Assembly (NCBI GenBank): GCA_022497145.1
Contig: MU385913.1
Span: 1 to 64,000, forward strand
Direction of reading: 5' to 3'
Length of the DNA stretch: 64,000 bases
Source of the DNA: Rostrohypoxylon terebratum
Taxonomy: Eukaryota > Ascomycota > Sordariomycetes > Xylariales > Hypoxylaceae
The number at the start of each line of letters is the position of its first letter. The stretch's first letter is position 1. Under the pieces are notes generated by a model that saw only the letters and a program-made list of their open reading frames with translations, had not been told where the DNA came from and ran no database searches. Positions 55,201 to 64,000 of the stretch are shown here, one piece after another. A program made the translations under genes and the position numbers.

Positions 55201-56937
55201 GGTGGTGTTGCCGGTGGCGTTGCCGGCGGTGTGGTAGGCTAGCACGGCCGAGCAGTTGATCTACTTGGTTATTGGCACTCCAGCTTCCCAATCGAGGTTC
55301 GAAGTTCGAAGTTCGGAGTTCGAGGTAGTTAATCTCGCCAACGGTTGCCAACGGTCGCTGACAGTTGCTGACGGTAGGAGGGACAATCGCGAAGCTCAGA
55401 GTTTCGGCATCACAGTTTGTCCTGTTCTTATAAGTTCTGAAGTTTCAGAGGTTTCTAGTTTCCGCATCTGCAATTGGAGTGTTGATAATAGTTGGTTGTT
55501 GGTTGGGAAGATTGACGGAATGGCCGTGAGAGCCGAATTGAAGAAATGGATAGCGTGGGAATTGCATAAATATTGGATAAATATTGGATACTACTACTAG
55601 GTAGGTAGTAGCCCGTAGTTATGGATAACCTTCTACTAAGTACTTATTATGTAGTATTGGAAAGTCTATGTAATAGGTGGGCTGGTGGGTAGGAAGTTGA
55701 GAAGCTTCAAGGTTGGAACTTCAAGTTGGAAGTGTTTGAACACTGAAATGTTTAAGTGAACATTCAATATTGAAGCAGGCAGGCAGGCAACAGAATAACT
55801 ATTAGGCATTGTAGTTAATACCTCCCAGGCCTACTCGGAACTTACTACATAGTACATAGTATAGCCGGTAAGGCGGGAGGGATCCATCTGGAACAAGGGT
55901 CTTTAACTCACGGAGTCAAACTAGCTGACTAGGTTAGCTGACTAGTGTAGGTACTGATAGTTGAACCTTGAGAACTGACAACAAGAAGCATTAATTCAGC
56001 CAATCATAATGCTAGGAGATGCAAGTGGCGTATCTGTGTATGTACATAGTAGGTGGTATGTGGCGGTGCGAAATGTCTACTACACTACATGTAGTACTAC
56101 CTAGTAGGTACTTCTAAGTTCTAGCACCTCAATGTTTATACAGGTACCTAGATACAAACGTTAATTGGTGGCGGGCAAACGAATTCGTCAGCTACCTTAT
56201 TAGGTAACCTACTATTTATACTACTATTACGAAGTAATACTACTGCTATAGTATTAGTGGCAGAGTCTCAACAATTAGCCACTTATGATAAGACGTAATA
56301 CATATTATGTACTAGCCACAAATGATAGCTTACATACTACTAGGTAGTAGTATATTTGTTTTATGACGCAATCAATGCTTTCACGAGGTACTAGTTAGCT
56401 AGTTCAGATCTTCATCCGAACACTGAAGACACTACTAATACCACTACTAATATCTACTACCTAGTAAATGTTCCAAGTTGATTTTAGAGACTTCTAAGGT
56501 TAAGCGTCAAGCATGTAATAATAATAACTCTAATACTAAAACGGTCGACGGCTCTTATTATGAATATTACTACAAGGTTCATTCAAAAGGCGCCTCCAGT
56601 GCCACCTGGGACGGTTCTATGAATGTATTGTACTTGTACTGCTGTAACTGCCGCATTGGTCTAGGTAAGCCTTAAGGTAGTACCTAGGTACATAGGACCT
56701 AGGTACCTTAATTTAATCATCGGATACTCGATCTCGCCTTCCGACAATACCTAGTAATGACAGGTAATGACATGCGTAGGTTACATTCATAAAAATCTAA
56801 AAATCTAAAAATCTATGACAGAACACCAAATCGCAAAACATGTTCTGCTCAAATTCAACACCTTCCTAACGATTGTCTTTGCCATTGTTCCTGTCGGATT
56901 TGTTATTTGTTAACCTCAACCATCCAGCGACTTCTTC
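55201..56937. other. AT-rich spacer dense in TACCTAGGTA words
   Basis: This holds the MINDY promoter, including 10-bp-period CGGTTGCCAA-like repeats at 55339-55375, and about 1.2 kb extremely rich in ACTACTAGGTAGTAG/ACCTAGGTACC palindromic words (55595-55615, 56095-56160, 56335-56350, 56683-56710). The frames at 55256-55600 and 56478-56675 are unsupported. Confidence 0.5.
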
Positions 56938-57938
56938 ATGGCCATAATCCAAGATTGGCTCCCTGCAAGCCAGGAAAATTATGAAAAGATACTGTTCTGG
57001 TGGAAGCTCTACCCATTGGTACGATTGGATTCTTATCCATTTCTCTCGCTGCTTCTCTCACTTCTTTCACTTCTCTCACGCCTCTCACACCTCTCATACC
57101 TTTCATGTACATAGTGTTCGGTCAACCAGGACATTCATATAAGAATTAACCATTCCTGCAGGTAGCATCAATCCAATGGGTCGTATCGTGGTATGGCATG
57201 GGAAAGACATCGGTCCAAAGCAAACTAAACATTCCCGGAAGAATTGCCTGGATGACTATGGAGGTCCCTGGCTTCACTACTCTTCTATACATTATGAGCA
57301 CCCTCCCGGCGCAGCACGGCATCACCGACCTCCCCTGGCAAAACAAAGTTCTCGCCGGCCTTTTTGTCATCCACTATACTTACCGCGCCGTCATCTTTCC
57401 CATCATACAGCCCTCCATGTCCCCCATACATGTGCTCGTATGGGCCAATGCTATCCTTTTCCAACTGTCCAATGCCACCTGCATAGGAAGCTGGCTAGCA
57501 GCCTATGGACCAACTACCCAGGAAGAGTGGATGGCTCGGGATTGGACTGTCCTTCAGTTCTGCCTAGGCCTTGTCCTCTTCTATCTTGGACTTGCCGCCA
57601 ATTACTTCTCCGACGAGGAATTGCGAGAGATACGCAGAATTCAGCTGCGTCGCCAGAAAAAATTCAAGCAGCACGGCGAGACTGTTGATAAGCACTACGA
57701 AGTACCCCGAAATGGATTATTCAAGTACATGCTCTATCCTCACTACTTTATGGAATGGGTCGAGTGGTTCGGGTACTGGGTTGCTGCGGGTGCTTCTTGC
57801 ACCCCTGCAAGATCGTTTCTGATCAACGAGTTCTTTGCCATGCTGCCGCGCGCCGTTTCTGGAGGAAAGTGGTATAAGGAGAAGTTTGGTCAGGATGAAA
57901 TCAAGGGCAAGTATGTTATCATACCCGGTGTATATTGA
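56938..57938 (+). CDS. 3-oxo-5-alpha-steroid 4-dehydrogenase family protein
   Basis: Predicted 285-aa multi-pass membrane reductase of the steroid 5-alpha-reductase family (C-terminal domain PF02544), which includes polyprenol and enoyl reductases. Exons 56938-57018 and 57162-57938 are joined in phase 0 by a 143-nt intron (GTACGA donor, CTGCAG acceptor), giving MAIIQDWLPASQENYEKILF... then VASIQWVVSWYGMGKTS. Hydrophobic helices: VLAGLFVIHYTYRAVIFPII, HVLVWANAILFQLSNATCIG, VLQFCLGLVLFYLGLAANYF. The conserved C-terminal part is present: YEVPRNGLFKYMLYPHYFME, WVEWFGYWVAAG, LPRAVSGGKWYKEKFG and a terminal VIIPGVY. It presumably acts in the ER using NADPH; the substrate (sterol, polyprenol or lipid) cannot be told from sequence. 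Confidence 0.92.
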
Positions 57939-58415
57939 CTATGGCTTCAGATTTCCGGTCTACTTATCTCGCGTAAGTAGCCTAGTTTGGTACGATCACT
58001 GCCTAGGACCTAGGTACCTATGACATCCATATGTATCCACCACCTTATTAAATAATGTTCAATACCAATAACATCGCTATGCCTCAGAATGCGCAGGTAA
58101 ACTTCTAAAATTAAGTGACGGCTTCATACCTACTCTTGATTCTCGCTGCACCCACCCGACACTATCCTTTCACCAAATCCATGCGCGTACAGTTTATATA
58201 CAATCCCATTGTTTACTACTGCCAGAAAAAAGTAGTAGCTACCAGCTATGTCTTTGTCTATAGAATACTAACTTGCAACGAGCTCATTATCCTGTGGGAA
58301 AAGAAAACTCTATAAGTATCTAACCTCAGTGTCTCATACACGAGCTCAGCACAGTTGCTATCACCTCATTATCATAATTCATCATCATCAACATTACCAT
58401 TTCTCCAAACACAAA
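57939..58415. other. Intergenic spacer / promoter
   Basis: Contains GGACCTAGGTACC at 58008-58020 and the CA/ATC-rich leader of the phosphatase gene (58365-58415). No gene is seen. Confidence 0.5.
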
Positions 58416-59723
58416 ATGTCTCAACCTGGGGGTAAACCATCATCCTCTGACCAGCTAGGACCAAGCGCTTCGTCAACAACCACCCCCGAGTCCAGCGCGC
58501 CTGTGAAACAGCCTCAACAGCCTTTCGACGCTGACCACCCTCTTCTCCAATGGGGTAGTCCTCTCTCAGCAGTGGATAGGACTATACTACTTGCATCACT
58601 GAATCCACTCACTAAAACTCCCGATCCCTTGCCATACATCGTTTTTACTCCGCCCCCCGCGGGGGTTGACTTAACTCCCATTAAGCCTAGGCTTGAGGAT
58701 CCCTCAATAGCAGAAGAAGTGCAAGGAACACCAGGAGTCCAGCAGACCACATCCAAGCCTCCTACCAATACTCTCCACTGGAATCCAGGTTTGCCACCGC
58801 CGGCCACTAGTTCCAAACCACCTTCGGGTACTGATTCTATACCACCTCTACCGCTGGGCACTGATCCCAAACAATCTACGAGAACTAATCCCCAATCACC
58901 TCCACCTCCGGGTTCTGGCCCTCAACAATTTGCCACTCCTCCTAAAACCCCTGGTTCAGTGAAACCAACTGAACAGGCCGAGACAATCCACATATACCGA
59001 CATGCGGAAGGGCTGCATAATGTATTGGCCAGGGGTGGTCAAATTCGTGATCCGTATCTGACCACACTAGGACTTTCTCAGTGCGCCCAGATCCAGAGGA
59101 ATACTCTGGCGGAACTGCCGGACATAATTATCTCTTCGCCCCTGAAACGTACTATACAGACGGCTGTACTTTGCTTCACACCGGCCATTGACAAGCGTGA
59201 TAAAATGGTCCATCTAGTACCCGAGCTTTCAGAGATCGGGTATCACCCATGTAACCAAGTATCGGACCGTGTTGCTCTCGAAAAAGAATTCGGAGGCATG
59301 ATAGATGCCACTCGGGTTCCAGACAAATCACCCCTTTTGCCCGGCAACAAGGCCGAGTTTGAGAAGCGCGCTGTAGCTGCCAGAGCAGCGATTAAGAAAG
59401 TCATCGACGATTACAGGGAATTGCATTCGCACAAAGGGCACCTCAATGTGATAGTGGTTACTCACGGCGCATTCATCAATTACCTGATCGGAAAGCCGAA
59501 TGAACAGGGTATCTGGGCAAACACAGGACATAGGTCGTACATTTTCACTGTCACGGCCAAGGCTGACCAAGCGCCTAGGCTGTTAGAAACAACAGAGAGT
59601 ATAAAAGAACGTACTGGACCCCCAGGTTCAGCCGGGAAAGAACGAGAGCAACATCTGCAAAAGGCTTATGTTAACAGAGTATTGGCAACCGCCGAGCCTC
59701 GTTCAGTCTCGTTCGATGCTTAA
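58416..59723 (+). CDS. Histidine phosphatase (phosphoglycerate-mutase-like) protein
   Basis: Intronless 435-aa protein. The start is taken at 58416 (context AACACAAAATGTC); the frame is open further upstream, but that part is an ATC-repeat leader. Residues 1-185 are a disordered Pro/Ser/Thr-rich extension with PPLPLGTDPKQ-like repeats. The histidine-phosphatase domain covers about 187-400: IHIYRHAEGLHN with the nucleophile His196 in the RHxE motif, LTTLGLSQCAQIQ, IIISSPLKRTIQTAVLCF, VPELSEIG, and VVTHGAFINYL with the second catalytic His350. Fungal members of this type are small-molecule or unknown-substrate phosphatases. The long N-terminal extension is unusual for the family. No signal peptide is seen. 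Confidence 0.92.
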   Translation: MSQPGGKPSSSDQLGPSASSTTTPESSAPVKQPQQPFDADHPLLQWGSPLSAVDRTILLASLNPLTKTPDPLPYIVFTPPPAGVDLTPIKPRLEDPSIAEEVQGTPGVQQTTSKPPTNTLHWNPGLPPPATSSKPPSGTDSIPPLPLGTDPKQSTRTNPQSPPPPGSGPQQFATPPKTPGSVKPTEQAETIHIYRHAEGLHNVLARGGQIRDPYLTTLGLSQCAQIQRNTLAELPDIIISSPLKRTIQTAVLCFTPAIDKRDKMVHLVPELSEIGYHPCNQVSDRVALEKEFGGMIDATRVPDKSPLLPGNKAEFEKRAVAARAAIKKVIDDYRELHSHKGHLNVIVVTHGAFINYLIGKPNEQGIWANTGHRSYIFTVTAKADQAPRLLETTESIKERTGPPGSAGKEREQHLQKAYVNRVLATAEPRSVSFDA

Positions 59724-61551
59724 CATCGTATAATTCAGCGGCTACTTAGCTAGCCCCAGTTAGGACATTCTGTATCTACTGGCAAATGATCCATAGATTG
59801 GTAGCCCCTTTCTCTTGTATTTGTCTATACACTTGAGTGGGAACGGTTATCAGAAAAGCTCCTGTATTTGTTTTTGTTTTGTTTTGTTTCATTTCCTTGT
59901 GTGACAAAGAACACAGTTTCTTTTTTAGCTTGTTAAATAAAACCGCTCTGTATCTTGGTAGGTAACATAGACTTAAGATATAATACGATTTCTTTTTTAA
60001 GCAGGTGCGCTGATTGTATCTGTGAAAGAAATTTTCACTCGCGACGTGATGGGGCATTGATATCAGATATAAAGACCTCCATAACTAGCATTGTTGTAAG
60101 AGGTGTGAAGCTTCATGTGATTTATAATCAGCGAGCTTAGGTAATAAACTACGTTACTACCTAGTTGGTAAGTAATGATTTTACGCTGAGCTAATCATTA
60201 GTACGTTATCAGACGTTCTCTGACCTAATCAGCAGTTACGTAATTGTCTTCTTGCTCATATCCGAACATACATACCTAGGGCCTAGGCATTTGGCAATTC
60301 CCTCGCAAAGAGATTAGGAAGCTTGTGGTTTTTCTCCGGTGTATTTGGTGTTATAGTTTGTCGTTGAGTATGCTACGATGAGATTTATGCTTTATCTCAT
60401 GAACGGCCAGCTAACTAGGCGCGGGTTATTAATCTAGGTAGTGTGACCGTCGGTTTGTTTGTCACGTATCTTCGGTCACTCTATTTGTTACCTTCATGTT
60501 CGGTACCAGTTCGCGAACGGGATGGGCTGAAATGACTATTATCCGGAGGCAATGGGCTGCTCACCGTCCGAGCCATGGCTATGGAAGCAAAAGTTAACGC
60601 TCTCATAGACTTAGGTCCATCATGTTGGACTGGGATGTAGCTGTGGAGGAGGTTGATTTATGTCTTGTCAATGGATCCATCCCTTGTTATTGGATGGATA
60701 TGGATACCTATATGTAGTGACGATGGTTTAGTGCTGTAAGCCCTGTTGTAGGGTCCACTAATTTAAAGAACGCGGGGTAGCGTAGCGGGGCATTTAACGA
60801 ATTACCCCGCTAACCTGCTAAGAGCCCTATGGAGGCTTCTAAACCGATAATTACCTAGTAGGTACCTAGGTCCTAGGTAGGTACATAGGTGCTTAATCCC
60901 CCTACAGCTTATTATATCAGTGAAGTTGAGTGGTAATATTTTGCTTTCGCACGAAACCAGGAAGATTTCTGCGTGGAATTCATAGAATGTAAGCATTCAC
61001 AGATGTATTGTAGGTACTTGTACTTACCAGTACCCAAGTAAGCAAATGATGTCACTAGCGGGTATTCAAAGATGGGACGAAGATTTACTATCAGATCCAA
61101 TATGTCGTCTGATGTGCGTTTGCCCGGAAACTGCCCAAGTCTCGGTGTGGTCCCTTTGAGGACCGCTCAATTTGGGGAAGTGTTAGGACTTAAAATGGAA
61201 ATACGGTGGTGGTTTCCGATGCTGGAATTAAGTTGCCGCCGTCGCACCTGGACTAGGGTACAATACTACCTAGAACCCCAGAGCTAGAGGAGTGCAGTCC
61301 AATCCTCCCTAATTCCCAGGCCTAGAACATCCTCCATTGCATTCCGTTATGACTAGGCACCTAGAGTATTAGCCGCTTCCTGCTATTCGATTATACCTGC
61401 AATACGTGGAAGACGGTATTCGAAGACGCCATACAATTCGGACGATATGATCGACAGCATATTTTCAGTCATCTACCTATATCTTTACATCGCGGTTTAT
61501 TATTATGCTAACTTTCTCATCAAGGAGTGAGTCAAATGCGAATCTCATAGA
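59724..61551. other. 1.8-kb gene-free region
   Basis: AT-rich with CCTAGGTA words (60275-60290, 60853-60893). A (TTTTG)n-like run lies at 59868-59888. The frame at 61072-61287 is unsupported. The start of the DUF6594 remnant might lie at 61447 (MIDSIFSVIYLYLYI...), but I cannot connect it by a normal intron. Confidence 0.45.
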
Positions 61552-61840
61552 CAGAATCCCCGGCTACTAGTGGCATCCATCGTTGTATTGTACTCTTTGA
61601 ATAATATGACAACGCGACTAATCGTCACCGGTGTCTTTACCGCCATTTTCTCGCTCGGGTTAGGCCTGCTAACGAACGTTAGAATGGTGGGGATATTTTC
61701 TGCAACGGCTGCGTGAGTTACATAGTATTATCAACAACTCCCTGAATGACGATCCCACTAACAGCACTAGATTCACTGCGATCCAGGTCATATTCGTCAG
61801 CCCGAACTCGATGCCGGCGCCCTGGATTTTGAAATGGTAA
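61552..61840 (+). pseudogene. C-terminal fragment of a DUF6594 membrane protein
   Basis: The frame reads IPRLLVASIVVLYSLNN..., TRLIVTGVFTAIFSLGLGLL, TNVRMVGIFSATAA, then across a 58-nt intron (61713-61770, GTGAGT...CTAG, CACTAAC branch) FTAIQVIFVSPNSMPAPWIL and a stop at 61838-61840. This is the characteristic C-terminal pair or trio of helices of the fungal DUF6594 family (LTNARR..IFAATAAYAAVLVVF-like). The 200-250 residues that normally precede them are absent from the upstream DNA. The splice sites of the last intron are intact, which suggests recent truncation. Only 190 bp downstream is an 11-bp-period array, so transposon activity may be involved. Confidence 0.65.
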
Positions 61841-62029
61841 GGCCATAACCGCAATTCTCTATTAACTAACTGCTCTCTCTTTGCATTGAACCACCTTCCT
61901 TCGATTGGCTCCTGTGATGCTCTCTCCTCCGTTTTTTCGAAAGCATTCTTTTTATTCCAAATCGTTCTATTGTAAGGGACTGGGCGCTTCTTAGCGCACA
62001 ACGTTGTTTAGCGCATGGATCGTTTACAA

Positions 62030-62212
62030 CTCGACGACGGTTCAGCAGCGATCGCTCAACAACTACTAAAAAATAAAGGTTCGTGGGTAAATATCTAGGA
62101 TTCAATCTTTATTAATACCAACCCGCTTTATTAGGAATTGAATGGCGTAAGTTACATTACGTTACCTTAATATTGTTACCGGTCCATTTTTGAGTTGTTA
62201 GTGAACTGTTCT
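62030..62212. repeat. Converging 11-bp-period arrays, island D
   Basis: Units CTCGACGACGG (62030) and TTCAGCAGCGA (62041), then CTCAACAACTA (62055), form one side. TGAGTTGTTAG, GTGAACTGTTC (about 62190-62212) are the same word reversed on the other side, with about 125 bp of AT-rich DNA between. The size and layout match the islands at 14.0 and 27.1 kb. TTAGCGCA words precede it (61991 and 62009). Confidence 0.55.
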
Positions 62213-62456
62213 TTCAGTGGTAGTTAATGATTATATCTCCAAGTCTAGGTACAATACCTATTAGTGTTTGATTTTTTTAGCGGCTGAACCCCCCAAAATC
62301 CGCTACAGACTACAGTTGCCAGGGGTTTAGGCTTAGTTGGATGGCGGATCTCGCATCGATCGTTCGAACCGGATTGGATGGTAATACCCACAAATTTGTA
62401 GGTACTGTGAAGTCGGCTTAGGACAGAAATTTGTGATTCGATATTAGGCAGGTTGG

Positions 62457-62480
62457 GGGGATTTATTAAAATAAATCCCC
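62457..62480. repeat. Perfect 11-bp inverted repeat with 2-nt loop
   Basis: GGGGATTTATT, AA, then AATAAATCCCC: a perfect hairpin or 24-bp palindrome-like site in gene-free DNA. It could be a factor-binding site or a chance feature. Confidence 0.8.
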
Positions 62481-64000
62481 AAAGGAAATTATAAAGACCG
62501 AGGTGTTGTATGGATTATTAAATTATCAGAATCCGGCAAAGACGAAACTTGCCTGTGAGATATCATGAGTAACAAGCCACTAGCAATGCAAATCATAATA
62601 AAAATAAGTAAAAGTAGAGGGGATAAAGGTGTTTATACTTGAGAAATGCGAGATTTCTTCGGACCATCTACTAGATATGATACTACATGATGTGTCAGTG
62701 TCGCTGGTAGCTAGCGGCGAGGTCAAGGCGGAAATCTCTTATATATGGGAATAGTTTATATACAGAAGAGGGTGGAAGACTAGTATGGGCGACGAGAATT
62801 ATACATGTACATAACATCGCCTGATGGAAGATGAATCTTTTCTTGTTGGTTAGCTAGGACCTACTAGGTAGGTACTAGAAAATTACTAGGTAATTAGTAA
62901 AAACTCTTACCAGGTGGTTTTCATTGCTCCTTAAGTCAGCTGTCTACTATTACCCCTGTATGAGCCAGATAATCGATATCTGACGATATCTTTTTACTAT
63001 AGGCCTGTCAGAGCTTGTAATTACTTAGTTATGTCCGTCATCGTGAGGCTCAAATTTTATCTGTAAGCTGCATGGTCTTACGCAGCTTACGATGTAGGTA
63101 CTTACATGCAGCTGAGCTACCTTCCCGGGCGGATAACAAATCACCCAATCATCGCTAAGTCGGCTTCTAAATCAGGTAATTGCTTGTACCACCATGCAGC
63201 GCTATGGGATAGGTACCTACCTGCCTACTTAGGCCCTCGCTATACACCACCTGCAATTTCAATGTTCGATAAACAAGTGCATAGTATCTCAGCGTATTTC
63301 CATAGTAAGGGCATAGCTGAATAGATTTTCAATTGAACTTATTCGAATACCAAAGTATTTCCCTTAAGTCTAATGAAAAGCCTTTTCTCTGATATACTAA
63401 ATGATTAATCTTGCGAGGTAGTGGACTAAGACCCTGACCAGACAATGGATCGCAACATACGACAAGAAAATAAATGCCGAGAAGCTAGTAAGTCACACAT
63501 GCTGTTCATTCTCAGCGTGTCTTACAAGAGGCCTAGAATTAGCATTCTCGTGATCCTGGGGCTTAGTGATGTTTTCATCGCCATTCACTATTGATTACTC
63601 AGCGCACTATCGAGATAGAAGGATTCTACTATTAATACCACAGAATTCATCCTTGAAGTTGAGTCCCATTATTTTCGGAATAATAAGCGATAAAGGACGC
63701 TCGGGTTTGATTTGGGATGTCGGTTTTTTTTACCCGTCGTGACAAGATTACCACCCTTGTTTGTGGTGTGATAGTTGGCCGGTGGTGCCCTTTTGGAGAA
63801 TTTGGCTGAGGTCTGTATGGTTGCATGGTGATCATGAGAAATGAGTAATCGTATTATGTCTGTTATCCGGGCCTAAATCAAGATACCACATGCAATTCCG
63901 CTCTCGCCTTGACATCTTCATTCGATGCAATGAAACTTTCAGACGCATCATGATGAGTGGGCTGTAAAGCGTGATCATGATCAACCCAATTACATTTCTT

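Larger units (their letters stand above)
61841..64000. other. Terminal gene-free region
   Basis: This holds the 11-bp-period island at 62030-62212 and a perfect hairpin at 62457-62480; otherwise it is AT-rich DNA with TACCTACC words (62864-62876, 63203-63223). Open frames at 63106-63324 and 63647-63835 are unsupported. Confidence 0.45.

Overview
The window is nuclear DNA of a filamentous ascomycete (Pezizomycotina; a Sordariomycete is my best guess, not shown). The genes have many short GT-AG introns (53-164 nt), often with CTAAC/CTGAC-like branch points. They encode fungus-typical families: an Asp f 2/Pra1-type zinc-scavenging protein, a Zrt-type ZIP transporter, a PTR2 transporter, Ach1, a fungal rhodopsin-domain protein, a Tbf1-like telobox protein and DUF6594. 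One tRNA-Thr(CGT) carries a canonical 37/38 intron. About 16 intact protein genes in 64 kb is gene-poor; the spacers are AT-rich and full of TACCTAGGTA-type words.

Layout. 1-5.8 kb: a zinc-acquisition locus, with an HRxxH-family Asp f 2-like secreted protein (minus strand) divergent from a small, apparently GPI-anchored protein carrying two identical-spacing Cys/His motifs, followed by a ZIP transporter with three extracellular CHxH motifs. Both promoters carry CAAGGT (ZafA-like) and GCCAAG (PacC-like) words. 6.1-7.6 kb: a fungal 2EXR/F-box-like protein. 9.4-11.6 kb: a PTR2 peptide transporter. 12.5-13.7 kb: a decayed rhodopsin-domain gene. 14.5-16.1 kb: a DnaJC28-type (DUF1992) mitochondrial protein. 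17.5-19.2 kb: acetyl-CoA hydrolase/CoA-transferase Ach1. 20.3-21.8 kb: an F-box protein. 22.1 kb: tRNA-Thr. 22.2-27.8 kb: an AT-rich island with a 760-bp foldback/MITE-like element and arrays with an 11-bp period. 27.8-37.2 kb: a hypothetical protein, a truncated Rossmann protein and two coiled-coil proteins, all on the minus strand. 39.5-41.2 kb: aldehyde dehydrogenase. 44.2-44.7 kb: a gene remnant. 45.7-48.9 kb: a Tbf1-like telomere/telobox factor with an open, coding-looking extension after its stop. 50.2-51.9 kb: a Cys/His-rich repeat protein. 52.3-55.2 kb: a MINDY-type deubiquitinase ending in a CaaX box. 56.9-57.9 kb: a steroid 5-alpha-reductase-family enzyme. 58.4-59.7 kb: a histidine phosphatase. 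61.5-61.8 kb: the C-terminal stub of a DUF6594 protein beside another 11-bp array.

Most genes are unrelated housekeeping or regulatory genes. The exception is the first 5 kb, which reads as one functional unit: secreted zinc scavenger, wall-anchored zinc relay (inferred) and membrane importer. The most interesting leads are the small two-motif protein of that unit, the dispersed arrays of 11-bp period in converging orientation beside decayed genes, and the open frame beyond the Tbf1 stop codon.
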